Source: Propionibacteriales bacterium (lineage in GTDB: Bacteria > Actinomycetota > Actinomycetes > Propionibacteriales > Nocardioidaceae). From it: a stretch of 64,000 nt of DNA. A program made the position numbers and the translations under genes. Below the pieces are notes generated by a model that was not told the origin of the DNA, ran no database searches, and worked only from the letters and a program-made list of their open reading frames with translations. Every line of letters starts with the position of its first letter. Position 1 is the stretch's first letter. This document shows, piece after piece, positions 1 through 8,979 of the stretch. The stretch covers positions 1-64,000 of the forward strand of contig JAPLCA010000005.1 in NCBI GenBank assembly GCA_026392465.1, read 5' to 3'.

Positions 1-458
1 CGCGCGAAGGCAGAATCTTGGGTGCCCTTTGGGGTGGGGGGACGAAGGATTCTTCCTTCTCGTGGACCGTTCCACGAGAAGGAAGCATCGTTCACACGTC
101 TGGCCCCCTCGTCGGTGGATGCGCCACCTGAAGAGCGCTCAGAAGGTGGCAGATGCACCGCCGGACCGCGCAAACGCAGAATCTTGGGCCAATCGCGCAC
201 GAAGGGAGAATCTTGCGTCCACCGCGGGAGCCGCAGCCCGAGAACCCAGCCCGGCATCGTTGCCAGCCGCCCGGTCGAGGCCCTTTCGGAGACCACCTCC
301 TCGAGAAGCCGCGCCAGCGCAGCCCCACCCGAGCGGGAAGCCGAGCCCACGCAGCCCCACCCGACCACGGAGCCGCGCCACCGCACCCCCACCCGAGGCA
401 GAAGCCGCACCACCGCACCCCCACCCGACCGAGAGGCCGCGCCGACGCAGCCGCAGGA
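1..458 (+). repeat. Composite palindromic intergenic element, copy 1 (left end outside window)
   Basis: No credible gene lies here. The stretch matches the right two thirds of the element at 42094-42845 in the same module order. A perfect 15-bp hairpin with loop CCGT sits at 52-85, and a second hairpin built on GGTGGAT...CCACC at 111-162 has GAGCGCTC in its loop. After these come the AGCCGCCCGGTCGAGGCCCT motif near 270 and a degenerate GC-rich tandem array up to about 458. Frames that stay open here are arginine/proline-rich and look like GC artefacts. It ends about 18 nt before the dapE promoter. Confidence 0.8.
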
Positions 459-475
459 GAGAGGTGGTCGAGCCC

Positions 476-481
476 TAGAGT
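476..481 (+). promoter_or_regulatory. Probable -10 box of a leaderless dapE transcript
   Basis: TAGAGT lies 7 nt before the dapE ATG. The same TAnnnT-to-start spacing recurs before about 25 other genes here, so transcription probably begins at or next to the start codon. Confidence 0.55.
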
Positions 482-488
482 GGGCGCC

Positions 489-1546
489 ATGGCCGTGCTC
501 GACCCGACCCGCGACATCGTCCAGCTCACCGCCGACCTCTGTGACATCGCGTCGGAGAGTCTCGAGGAGGCCGAGATCGCCGACGCCGTGGAGGCGGTGC
601 TGCTGATCGCACCGCACCTGACGGTCGTGCGTGACGGGCACACGCTCGTCGCCCGCACCGACCTCGGCCACGCGGAGCGGGTGGTGATCGCCGGTCACCT
701 CGACACCGTGCCCGCGAACGACAACTTCCCGACGCGCCTCGACGGCGACACGCTCTGGGGCCTCGGCACGTGCGACATGAAGGGCGGGGTGGCGGTCGCG
801 CTGAAGCTGGCGGCCACGCTCCCCGACCCGGTCCGCGACGTCACGTACGTCTTCTACGAGGCCGAGGAGATCGCCGCGCGGTTCAACGGGCTCGGTCGGC
901 TCGCCCGTGAGCGGCCTGCGCTCCTCGCCGGCGACTTCGCCATCCTCATGGAGCCCTCCGTCGCTTCCGTCGAGGCCGGATGCCAGGGCACCATGCGGGT
1001 CGACGTGGTCACCCGCGGTGAACGCGCCCACGCCGCCCGGTCCTGGATGGGGCACAACGCCATCCACGACGCCGCCGAGGTGCTCGTGCGCCTGCGCGAC
1101 TACGAGCCGCGCCGCGTCGTCATCGACGGCCTCGAGTACCGCGACGGGCTCAACGCCGTCGGCATCAGCGGGGGAGTGGCCGGCAACGTCGTCCCGGACC
1201 TCGCGACGGTCACGGTCAACTACCGGTTCGCGCCCGACCGCTCCGAGGACGACGCGCTCGCGCACCTGCGCGAGGTGTTCGACGGCTTCGAGCTGACCGT
1301 CACCGACTCCGCGCCCGGAGCGCTGCCCGGCCTCGACCAGCCGGCCGCCGCCGCGTTCGTCGAGACGCTGGGTGCCGAGCCGCGACCGAAGTTCGGCTGG
1401 ACCGACGTCGCGCAGTTCACCCAGCTCGGGATCCCCGCGGTCAACTACGGACCGGGCGACCCGATCTACGCCCACAAGCAGGACGAACACGTCCCCGTCG
1501 CGCACCTGCGCACCGTCGAGGACGCCCTCAGGAGATGGCTGACCGC

Positions 1547-1550
<4 letters not shown>
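489..1550 (+). CDS. dapE: Succinyl-diaminopimelate desuccinylase
   Basis: A 353-residue M20-family zinc hydrolase. It removes succinate from N-succinyl-LL-diaminopimelate in lysine and peptidoglycan-precursor synthesis in the cytoplasm. Visible metal-site motifs are GHLDTVPAN (H70, D72), GTCDMKGG (D96) and YEAEEIA around residues 123-129, with a dimerisation lid in the middle third. The ATG at 489 follows a TAGAGT box by 7 nt; the frame upstream is open only because it runs through the GC-rich repeat. The stop overlaps the next gene (ATGA), so the two are probably translated together. Length is typical of actinobacterial DapE. Confidence 0.9.
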
Positions 1551-2266
<716 letters not shown>

Positions 2267-2270
2267 CGTC

Positions 2271-3089
2271 GTGCGGGTCACGTCGCGCAACGCGGCCTTC
2301 CAGCAGTGGGAGGCGATGCTGACCAACCGGCGCAAGCGCACCCAGCTGCGCCAGCTGCTCGTCCAGGGCGTCCGGCCGGTGTCCGTCGCGCTGGACTCGC
2401 CGCTCGAGGTCGTGGCGGTGCTGCACGACGACCGTCGCGACCCGTCGCAGTGGGCGCGTGACGCCGTGGCGCGTGCGGTCGCGCGCGGAGCGCAGCAGTA
2501 CACGCTCTCGGCCGAGCTCCTCGCCGAGCTGGCCGAGCAGGAGCAGGACCGTCCCGAGGTGGTGCTGGTGGTGGCCCAGCCGGCCGACGACCTCGCGCGT
2601 CTGCCCGTCGGTCCCGACCTGCTCGCCGTGGTGCTCGACCGTCCGACCAGCCCCGGCAACGTCGGCAGCATCGCGCGGTCCGTCGACGCGTTCGGCGGTA
2701 GCGGGCTCGTCGTGTGCGGCCACGCCTGCGACCCGTACGAGCCCCGAGCCGTGCGGGCGTCGACGGGCTCGGCGCTGACCGTGCCGACCGTGCGCCTCGG
2801 GTCGCCCTACGAGGTGCTCGCCTGGGTCGAGGAGCTGCGGTCGCAGCTCGGCTGGGTCCAGGTCGTGGGCACCGACGAGGAGGGTCCGGTGGAGCTGGCC
2901 GACGCCGACCTCACGGCGCCCACCGTCGTCGTCACGGGCAACGAGACGCGTGGGCTGTCCGCCGCATGGCGCGAGATCTGCGACGTCATGGTGCACATCC
3001 CGATCACCGGCACGGCGTCGTCGCTGAACGCGGCCAACGCGACGTCGGTCGTGCTCTACGAGGCCTCGCGCCAGCGTCGACGCGCCTGA
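2271..3089 (+). CDS. SpoU/TrmH-family RNA 2'-O-methyltransferase
   Basis: A 272-residue SPOUT methyltransferase. The C-terminal catalytic half carries the three SpoU motifs: RPTSPGNVGSIARS near residue 125, VVVTGNETRG in the middle, and SLNAANATSVVLYE near the end. These form the knotted SAM site. The N-terminal 110 residues resemble a substrate-binding domain. The target RNA (rRNA or tRNA) cannot be told from sequence. GTG start 4 nt after the LOG gene stop, so probably the third gene of the dapE operon. Confidence 0.85.
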   Translation: MRVTSRNAAFQQWEAMLTNRRKRTQLRQLLVQGVRPVSVALDSPLEVVAVLHDDRRDPSQWARDAVARAVARGAQQYTLSAELLAELAEQEQDRPEVVLVVAQPADDLARLPVGPDLLAVVLDRPTSPGNVGSIARSVDAFGGSGLVVCGHACDPYEPRAVRASTGSALTVPTVRLGSPYEVLAWVEELRSQLGWVQVVGTDEEGPVELADADLTAPTVVVTGNETRGLSAAWREICDVMVHIPITGTASSLNAANATSVVLYEASRQRRRA

Positions 3090-3107
3090 CCCGGTTCTCC
3101 CAGCGGA

Positions 3108-3179
3108 GCACGGAGAGCTTTCCGTGCCTCGTTGAGGAAACCGTGCCCGGCGGGAGATTCCCAGGTCGACCTGGGAATC
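3108..3179. terminator. Two palindromes between converging genes
   Basis: A near-perfect 20-bp palindrome (GCACGGAGAGCTTTCCGTGC, 3108-3127) is followed by a perfect 24-bp palindrome at 3156-3179 (GATTCCCAGGT and its complement around CG). The second lies between the RNA methyltransferase stop and the end of the channel gene on the other strand. With no loop, the 24-bp palindrome would fold less easily as an RNA hairpin than a normal terminator. It could be a bidirectional stop or a dimeric protein site. Confidence 0.5.
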
Positions 3180-3185
3180 GATGCC

Positions 3186-3989
3186 TCAGGGGCGCTGGCG
3201 GGCGAGGTCGGCGCGCAGGGCCGCGACCTCGGCGCGGAGCTCGGCGACGGCGTCGACCACGATCCGCTCGCTCTCCTCCACCTCGTCCACGATCTCGCGT
3301 CTGTCGTCCTCCTTCTGCATCTCCAGCGCCTCGACGGCGACGGCGATGAACAGGTTCAGGACGATGTAGGTCGAGACGAGGATGTAGCCGATGAAGAACA
3401 CCCACGCGGCGGGATAGGCGTCCGTCGCGGGACGGACGATGTTGGCCCAGTCGTCACCGGTCATCACCTGGAACAGGCTCAGCAGCGACGTCGGCAGGTC
3501 GCCGAAGTGCTCGGGGTCGACGCGGCCGAACATCTGCGTCGACATGACGCCCGCGACGTACACGAGCATGACCAGGAGCGCCCCGATCGAGACCATGCCC
3601 GGGATGGTCGCGGCGAGCGCCGACACCACGCGGCGCATCGAGCGGACCGCCGACAGCAGCCGGAGCACCCGCAGGACCCTGAGCACCCGCAGCACCCCGA
3701 ACGCCCCCGACGCCGGGATGAGCGCCACCAGCACCACGAACAGGTCGAACAGGCTCCACCCGTCGCGGAAGAAGGCGCCACGGTGCGCGTAGACCCGCAG
3801 CGCGATCTCGACGACGAAGACCACGACCGTCGCCCAGCCGAGCGGCACGAGCCACTCCTCGCGGCGCAGCAGCTGCGGCGACGTCTCGAGTCCCAGCACG
3901 ACGGCGTTCACCACGATCACCGCGATGATGAACCACTGGAAGCGCGAGGACTCGACGAGCGCGAGCACGCGGGCACGGGTCGGGTTCAC
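3186..3989 (-). CDS. One-domain voltage-gated cation channel (NaChBac-like fold) with unusual filter
   Basis: A 267-residue six-helix ion-transport protein expected to work as a homotetramer. S1-S3 span about residues 18-95. S4 carries arginines every third residue (R101, R104, R107, R110). S5, pore helix and S6 fill about 130-220, and a charged C-terminal helix (about 225-263) looks like a tetramerising coiled coil. The pore motif is FQVMTGDDWAN (173-183), where characterised bacterial sodium channels have FQVMTLESW. Two adjacent aspartates (D179, D180) at the filter suggest divalent-ion selectivity, which is an inference. GTG start; no close operon partner. Confidence 0.8.
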   Translation of the reverse strand: MNPTRARVLALVESSRFQWFIIAVIVVNAVVLGLETSPQLLRREEWLVPLGWATVVVFVVEIALRVYAHRGAFFRDGWSLFDLFVVLVALIPASGAFGVLRVLRVLRVLRLLSAVRSMRRVVSALAATIPGMVSIGALLVMLVYVAGVMSTQMFGRVDPEHFGDLPTSLLSLFQVMTGDDWANIVRPATDAYPAAWVFFIGYILVSTYIVLNLFIAVAVEALEMQKEDDRREIVDEVEESERIVVDAVAELRAEVAALRADLARQRP

Positions 3990-4064
3990 ACAGGCTCCGG
4001 AGAAGGCGACGGCAGGTCAGCCGCATCGTAGCGAGGAGCTCCTCGTCCCTGGCAGGATCGGCGC

Positions 4065-4637
4065 ATGACGGTGACCGGCCCCGACGGCCTCGAGCGCTGC
4101 CCGTGGGGCGACGACCCGGCGCTGCGCCGCTACCACGACGAGGAGTGGGGTCGTGAGCTCCGCGGCGACCGGGCGATGTTCGAGCGGCTCAGCCTGGAGG
4201 CGTTCCAGTCGGGGCTGTCGTGGTCGCTCATCCTGCGCAAGCGCGAGGCGTTCCGCGAGGCCTTCGTGGGCTTCGTGCCCGCGCTCGTGTCGCGGTTCGG
4301 CGACGCCGACGTCGAACGACTCCTCGCCGACGCGGGCATCGTGCGCAACCGCGCGAAGATCGAGGCGACCATCAGCAACGCGCGGGCGGTCCTCGATCTC
4401 GACGAGAGCCTCAGCGACCTCGTCTGGTCGTTCGCGCCCGACACGTCGCCCGCGCCGCGGACGGTCGCGGACGTGCCCGCGACGTCGGCCGAGTCCACCG
4501 CGCTCGCGAAGGAGCTGAAGCGGCGTGGCCTCAAGTTCGTCGGCCCGACCACCGCCTACGCGCTGATGCAGGCCACCGGGATGGTCGACGACCACCTCGT
4601 CGGGTGCCTCGCCCGCCGCACCCCGCCGCTCTCCTAG
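4065..4637 (+). CDS. tag: DNA-3-methyladenine glycosylase I
   Basis: A 190-residue Tag-family glycosylase that removes 3-methyladenine from alkylated DNA in base excision repair. The N-terminal RCPWG and YHDEEWG motifs and the C-terminal DDHLVGC give the predicted zinc ligands C12, H24, H177 and C181, spaced as in the Escherichia coli enzyme. The FQSGLSW motif around residue 47 lines the base pocket. A CAGGAT hexamer lies 6 nt before the ATG (4053-4058), so the mRNA may be leaderless. Confidence 0.9.
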   Translation: MTVTGPDGLERCPWGDDPALRRYHDEEWGRELRGDRAMFERLSLEAFQSGLSWSLILRKREAFREAFVGFVPALVSRFGDADVERLLADAGIVRNRAKIEATISNARAVLDLDESLSDLVWSFAPDTSPAPRTVADVPATSAESTALAKELKRRGLKFVGPTTAYALMQATGMVDDHLVGCLARRTPPLS

Positions 4638-4721
4638 CCGTCGCGACCGTCACGCACCCCAGCCCCACCAGGCACGGTGCGCCTCCCACGACGACCACGC
4701 GCTCCGACCTACCCTGGCGCC

Positions 4722-5312
4722 ATGACCACCTCCCGTCCCGCCGATCGACGCAGCCACCGCTCCGTGCGCACCCTGGCCGCCGTCGTGCTCATCGTGTCCG
4801 CCCTCGTCGCCGGCGCCGCGGCGATCGTGGTCTCGACCGTCGTCGCCCTCGCGGCCGCGGTCGTCTATGCCGTGACGGCCTGCTCCGTCGCAGCCCGTCT
4901 GCTCGCCAACGAGACCGCCCAGGTGCGCCGCGACTGGGCGCGCGACCGCGCCGCCGCCGCCCACGACCGCAGCCGCGAGGCCACGCGTCGTGGACGCGAG
5001 CAGATCGCGTTCGCCGAGACGATGTCCGGCAAGGTCGAGCGCCGCGACGAGCGCATCGCCGAGCTCGCCGCCCGCCTCGAGACCGCCGAGACCGCCCTGG
5101 CCCAGGCCGAGGCGGCGCACGCCGCGGCCGAGGAGCGGACCGTGCTGCTCGACGGCGACCTCGCACAGACCCGGACCGCCCTCCAGAGCACCCGCGCCGA
5201 GGTGCGCCGGCTCCGCGACGAGCTGGCAGCCAGCCAGAGCGCCGAGCTCGAGGCGCGCACCGAGCTCCTCGCCTGGCAGGAGCAGGCGGAGGAGCGTCGC
5301 CGGCTCGCCTGA
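4722..5312 (+). CDS. Membrane-anchored coiled-coil protein, function unknown
   Basis: A 196-residue protein I cannot place in a named family. Residues about 22-62 form one long or two short hydrophobic membrane segments (alanine/valine-rich). The rest, about 65-196, is a highly charged alanine-rich helix with heptad-like spacing, probably a cytoplasmic coiled coil. The ATG at 4722 is preferred because TACCCT lies 6 nt upstream; the frame also extends upstream without a better start. It could be a scaffold or envelope-associated protein, but no motif supports a specific role. Confidence 0.6.
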   Translation: MTTSRPADRRSHRSVRTLAAVVLIVSALVAGAAAIVVSTVVALAAAVVYAVTACSVAARLLANETAQVRRDWARDRAAAAHDRSREATRRGREQIAFAETMSGKVERRDERIAELAARLETAETALAQAEAAHAAAEERTVLLDGDLAQTRTALQSTRAEVRRLRDELAASQSAELEARTELLAWQEQAEERRRLA

Positions 5313-5365
5313 GCCCGCCGCCCGCCGCCCGTCCCCTCCACGTCCGAGCCGCGGGCCGACCGACG

Positions 5366-5983
5366 TCAGTCGTGCAGGTCCACCACGGCCCGCAGGCGCG
5401 CCTCGTCGGCGAGCGCTGACGCGACGTCGCCCGTGCGCTCCCACGTCGCGAGCGCGCGCACCACGGCCGCACCCAGGCCGGCCCTCGCCGTCACCCGTCC
5501 CGCGAGCTCGCGGGCTGCCGCCGCGGGGTCGTCGTGCACGGCGTCGAGCAGCCCGAGCCGGAGCGCCTCCTCGGCGTCCACATCGGCAGGGTCGAGCAGC
5601 AGCCGTCGGGCGACCGCGCCGCCGACGAGACGCGGCAGGCTCGCGCTCGTGCCGCCGACCAGGGGCTCGACCCGCAGCACGACCTCGCGCGAGCCGACCC
5701 GCAGGTCCGCCGCCAGCGCCACCGCCGCCGCGCGGCCCTCGACGCGGCCGTGCAGGACCGCCACCACCGGGACGGACGCGTCGGCGACCGCGACCACCGT
5801 CTCGTCGGACCACGACGGCGACCCACCGTCGACGAGGAGCAGGAGCGCCCGGAGGCCGGGCGCGGTGAGCGCCGCGCGGACCCGGTCGTGCGCGGAAGCC
5901 GAGCGCTGGCCGCTCGAGGACAGGTCCAGCGCGACCACACCGTCGGTGGCCGGGGGAGCGGCGTCGGGAGCGGGAGAGGTCAC
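5366..5983 (-). CDS. Enoyl-CoA hydratase/isomerase-like (crotonase-fold) protein
   Basis: A 205-residue protein with a shortened crotonase fold (family members are usually near 260). The oxyanion-hole-like LHGRVEGRAAAVALAADLRVG and the later VGGTSASLPRLVG region are recognisable. The usual glycine-rich HGxxxGGG loop and the catalytic glutamates are not clear, so activity is uncertain. GTG at 5983 is chosen for the GAAGGA ribosome site just upstream; a longer N-terminus to 6061 is open but low in complexity. Divergent from the DUF3117 gene. Confidence 0.6.
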   Translation of the reverse strand: MTSPAPDAAPPATDGVVALDLSSSGQRSASAHDRVRAALTAPGLRALLLLVDGGSPSWSDETVVAVADASVPVVAVLHGRVEGRAAAVALAADLRVGSREVVLRVEPLVGGTSASLPRLVGGAVARRLLLDPADVDAEEALRLGLLDAVHDDPAAAARELAGRVTARAGLGAAVVRALATWERTGDVASALADEARLRAVVDLHD

Positions 5984-6079
5984 GAGGTCCTTCGTGCCGG
6001 TTGGAACTGAGAAGGGGGCATGGGAGATACTAGGCGTCTGAGGAGACCGGACGGCGGTCACCGAATGGAAGGGGAACCC

Positions 6080-6241
6080 ATGGCGGCCATGAAGCCTCGC
6101 ACCGGTGACGGACCGATGGAGGTCACCAAGGAGGGGCGCTGCATCGTCATGCGCGTCCCGCTCGAGGGCGGAGGACGTCTGGTGGTCGAGCTCAACAACG
6201 AGGAGGCGGCCACCCTCGGCGACGCCCTCAAGGCTGTCTGA
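6080..6241 (+). CDS. DUF3117 small conserved actinobacterial protein
   Basis: A 53-residue protein, MAAMKPRTGDGPMEVTKEGR at its start, matching the near-invariant DUF3117 family of high-GC Gram-positives. The function is unknown. The ATG at 6080 is chosen because it gives the family N-terminus and follows an AAGGGGA ribosome site; upstream in-frame ATGs are ignored. It is followed 17 nt later by a small ORF with its own promoter box. Confidence 0.85.
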   Translation: MAAMKPRTGDGPMEVTKEGRCIVMRVPLEGGGRLVVELNNEEAATLGDALKAV

Positions 6242-6258
6242 GCTTGTACGGTCTCACG

Positions 6259-6588
6259 ATGCGCTGGTCCCTGGCCGGCGCTCCGGTGGGCACCCTCGAC
6301 CGACTCCGCGAGTACGTCGAGGACGTCAGCTTCGCGAAGTTCGCCGGCCTCGAAGGGCTGCGCTTCAAGTCCTGGCGGGCGCGTGAGGACGAGTGGTTCG
6401 AGGGGACGTACGTGTTCGTCGACGCGAGCTCGCGTGCGGCGTTCCAGCAGGCGATGGAGGACGGGCGCGCCGACCTCCCCGGCACCACGATCATCGGGCG
6501 CGAGCCCGAGCTGATCGAGGCGTGCGAGATCGTCGCGGTCGTCCGGGGACCGGCGGGCTTCCGGTCGTCGGCCTCGTTCGAGCGCTGA
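6259..6588 (+). CDS. Small YdhR-like (dimeric alpha/beta barrel) protein, tentative
   Basis: A 109-residue protein. The stretch LRFKSWRAREDEWFEGTYVF near residues 35-55 and the C-terminal CEIVAVVRGP resemble YdhR-type putative mono-oxygenase-like proteins of the dimeric alpha/beta-barrel superfamily. No catalytic residue can be named. The ATG at 6259 follows TACGGT (6247-6252) by 6 nt, which I take as a leaderless promoter; the in-frame ATG at 6244 precedes that box. Confidence 0.5.
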   Translation: MRWSLAGAPVGTLDRLREYVEDVSFAKFAGLEGLRFKSWRAREDEWFEGTYVFVDASSRAAFQQAMEDGRADLPGTTIIGREPELIEACEIVAVVRGPAGFRSSASFER

Positions 6589-6663
6589 GCGGCTCGTCGA
6601 GCGCGGGCGCCCCGTCCGCAGGCGCTGGGCGACCTGCTCCCGGTCCGTCCGGCCGGGGGCGGG

Positions 6664-7296
6664 TCAGCCCACGCGGCGCGCGGCCAGGAGACCGTCGCCC
6701 ACGGGCAGCAGCGTCGGCACCAGGCGCTCGTCGGTCGCCGCCTGGGTGAGCAGCTCGCGGATCGCGACCGTCTCGGCGTCGCGGCGCTCCGGATCGGCGA
6801 CGCGGTCGTGCCAGAGGGCGTTGTCGAACACGACGACGCCGCCCGGGCGCACGAGGCGCAGGGCCTGCTCGAGGTACTCGCCGTACTCGACCTTGTCGCC
6901 GTCGACGAAGACGAGGTCGTACCCGTCGTCGGTGAGCCGGGGCATGACGTCGAGCGCCGAGCCGGCGATCAGCCGGAAGCGCTGCGGTGCGAAGCCGGCG
7001 GCGGAGAAGACCTGGCGGGCGTGACGCTGGTGCTCCGCCTCGAGGTCGACCGACGTGAGGACGCCGTCGGGCGCCATGCCGCGCAGCAGCCACAGGCCGG
7101 AGACGCCGGTGCCGGTGCCGACCTCGGCGACGGCGCGGGCGTCGAGCACGGAGGCCAGGAAGCGCAGGGTGGCGCCGCCGGCCGGACCGATCGGGGTCAC
7201 GCCGACCTCGCCCGCGCGTCGGCGTGCCTCGGCGAGGTGGTCGTCCTCGTCCTGGTAGCCCTCGACGTACTGCAGGCTCGCTTCGCTGGTGATGAT
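6664..7296 (-). CDS. SAM-dependent O-methyltransferase with uncertain start
   Basis: A class I methyltransferase of the caffeoyl-CoA/catechol O-methyltransferase type. It has VAEVGTGTGVSGLW (SAM motif I), SVDLEAEHQ (motif II), DLVFVDGDK (metal/substrate motif) and GVVVFDN. The first conventional start is GTG at 7200 (178 residues). However, family-like sequence (SLQYVEGYQDEDDHLAEARRRA) continues upstream in frame to about 7296. There the only start-like codons are two ATC triplets directly after GAGGAG, with a TATGCT box further up. The longer form would be 210 residues. A sequencing error, a rare start or the short form are all possible. Confidence 0.7.
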   Translation of the reverse strand: MITSEASLQYVEGYQDEDDHLAEARRRAGEVGVTPIGPAGGATLRFLASVLDARAVAEVGTGTGVSGLWLLRGMAPDGVLTSVDLEAEHQRHARQVFSAAGFAPQRFRLIAGSALDVMPRLTDDGYDLVFVDGDKVEYGEYLEQALRLVRPGGVVVFDNALWHDRVADPERRDAETVAIRELLTQAATDERLVPTLLPVGDGLLAARRVG

Positions 7297-7429
7297 GGCT
7301 CCTCGGCTGACCGGGCCGGACGGGTACCGGCTCGTGCAGAAGCATAGTGAGCCGGGGCCCTTCCGTGCCGCTGCACCGCCGGGCGGGATCCGTGTCGCGC
7401 CGGCCCGCGGGACCGGGGATGATCGAGGG

Positions 7430-7458
7430 GGAACCGTCAGCGTCCTCTGGGCGTTCTC
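7430..7458 (+). promoter_or_regulatory. ECF-type promoter of sigE (probable autoregulation)
   Basis: GGAACC (7430-7435), a 17-nt spacer, then GTTCTC (7453-7458), preceded by C. This matches the general GGAAC...GTT layout of SigE/SigH-type ECF promoters and lies just upstream of sigE, as expected for a self-activating ECF sigma factor. Confidence 0.6.
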
Positions 7459-7500
7459 TCAGGAGACGACGCGACGATCGACGACATGAAGGATGACGAC

Positions 7501-8076
7501 GTGAGCACGCAGGCCGCGACCCTGGAGACGGGTGCCGACCTGTCCTGGGACAGCATCGTGGAGGAGCACTCCCCGCGGGTGTACCGCCTCGCCTACCGGC
7601 TCACGGGGAACCGCCAGGACGCCGAGGACCTCACGCAGGACGTGTTCGTCCGCGTCTTCCGCTCGCTCGACCGCTACGAGCCGGGCAACTTCAACGGCTG
7701 GATCCACCGGATCACGACGAACCTCTTCCTCGACCGCGTGCGCCGCTCGAGCAAGCTGCGCATGGACGGCTTCACCGACGGGGCGGAGGACCGCCTCGAG
7801 GGCCGCGAGCAGCTGCCGGAGGCGTTCGTGCACGACGCCGGCTTCGACCCCGACATCGAGGCCGCGCTGTCCTCGCTCACCGAGGAGTTCCGCGTCGCGG
7901 TGGTGCTGTGCGACGTGGAGGGCCTGTCCTACGAGGAGATCGCCGACGTCCTGGGCGTCAAGATCGGTACCGTCCGCTCCCGGATCCACCGCGGACGCAC
8001 CCAGCTGCGCCAGGCGCTCGCGCACCGTGCACCGACCGCCGGCCGTACCCGGGTCTTCGGAGCCGTAGGAGCCTGA
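7501..8076 (+). CDS. sigE: ECF sigma factor, SigE-like
   Basis: A 191-residue extracytoplasmic-function sigma factor. Region 2 ([20 protein letters not shown]...) binds core polymerase and the -10; region 4 ([20 protein letters not shown]) is the -35-binding helix-turn-helix. It probably controls envelope and oxidative stress genes, by analogy with mycobacterial SigE. GTG at 7501 is preferred because GAAGGA lies 7 nt before it; ATG at 7486 is the alternative. It overlaps the anti-sigma gene by one base (TGATG), so both are co-translated. An ECF-type promoter lies upstream. Confidence 0.85.
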   Translation: MSTQAATLETGADLSWDSIVEEHSPRVYRLAYRLTGNRQDAEDLTQDVFVRVFRSLDRYEPGNFNGWIHRITTNLFLDRVRRSSKLRMDGFTDGAEDRLEGREQLPEAFVHDAGFDPDIEAALSSLTEEFRVAVVLCDVEGLSYEEIADVLGVKIGTVRSRIHRGRTQLRQALAHRAPTAGRTRVFGAVGA

Positions 8077-8942
8077 TGGCCCACCTGGACGCCGACGTCG
8101 CCGCCTTCGTGGACGGGCAGCTCTCGCCCGACGCCACGGAGGCGGCCTCGCGTCACGTCCAGGCCTGCGCCCGCTGCCGTGAGGCCGTCGCGCAGCAGCG
8201 GCACCTGAAGATGCGCATGCAGGCCACGGCCGACGTCCGGCCGCCGGCGTCGCTGCTCGCCTCGCTCGCGGAGCTGCCCCGCACGCCCGCCCCGCAGCCC
8301 CCGGCCCTCTGGACGCGGGTGCTGCACTCGGCCGTCTGGGGCGCGACCGGGGTCGTGGTCGGCGCGTCGCTCGCCGTCGTCCTCATGGCCTACGTGGCCG
8401 GGGCGCCCGGCCGAGGGCTCGGCGACGCGGTCGTGCCGCCGGTCGACGCGTACGCCGCCGACTTCCGAGCGGCCGTGGTCGGTGGCGACGTCGTCCGGCC
8501 CGTGAGCAGCGGGCAGGACGTCATGACGACGGCGCGCATGGCCGACCTGACGGCCAACGGGTGGCCCTGCCACGGCACCCTCGGCCACGACCTCGAACGG
8601 GTCGAGGGAAGGCTGCAGGCCGAGGGCGCCGTCAGCCTCACCTACACCGACGGCACGGGCCGCCTGGAGCTGCACGAGCAGACCGGTGCCCTCGACGCCG
8701 ACCGGCTGCAGGGCTTCGCGCAGCAGGAGCTGGGCGGCCACGAGGTGTGGGTTCGGGAGCAGCCCGGGATGCGGACCGTCGTGTGGGACGCGGAGGGCGT
8801 CGTCTACACCGTCGTCACCGACGTGGACGACGCGCGACTCGTCCCCGCCCTCGGCGACCTCCCGGCCGCGTCGCCGCGACCGGGTCTGCGCGAGCGCGTC
8901 GGGCACGGGCTCGACCGGCTCACCGGCTGGCTGACCGTCTGA
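8076..8942 (+). CDS. Zinc-type anti-sigma factor for SigE (RseA-like)
   Basis: A 288-residue membrane protein. The cytoplasmic N-terminus has the zinc anti-sigma signature H27-x3-C31-x2-C34 (RHVQACARCR). One membrane helix spans about residues 86-109 and about 180 residues follow outside. Such proteins hold the cognate ECF sigma until redox change or phosphorylation/proteolysis releases it. In mycobacteria the order is sigE-rseA-htrA-tatB; here htrA is absent and tatB is on the opposite strand. The outer domain is longer than in mycobacterial RseA. Confidence 0.8.
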   Translation: MAHLDADVAAFVDGQLSPDATEAASRHVQACARCREAVAQQRHLKMRMQATADVRPPASLLASLAELPRTPAPQPPALWTRVLHSAVWGATGVVVGASLAVVLMAYVAGAPGRGLGDAVVPPVDAYAADFRAAVVGGDVVRPVSSGQDVMTTARMADLTANGWPCHGTLGHDLERVEGRLQAEGAVSLTYTDGTGRLELHEQTGALDADRLQGFAQQELGGHEVWVREQPGMRTVVWDAEGVVYTVVTDVDDARLVPALGDLPAASPRPGLRERVGHGLDRLTGWLTV

Positions 8943-8979
8943 GACCGGCCGTCCACCGGACGCCGTCGGGAGGGCCGGC

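Noticed and set aside
22..606. Open frames crossing the repeat at the window start
   Set aside because: They encode arginine/proline-rich low-complexity sequence across hairpins and tandem units, and share no conserved motif. The dapE start at 489 is well supported.
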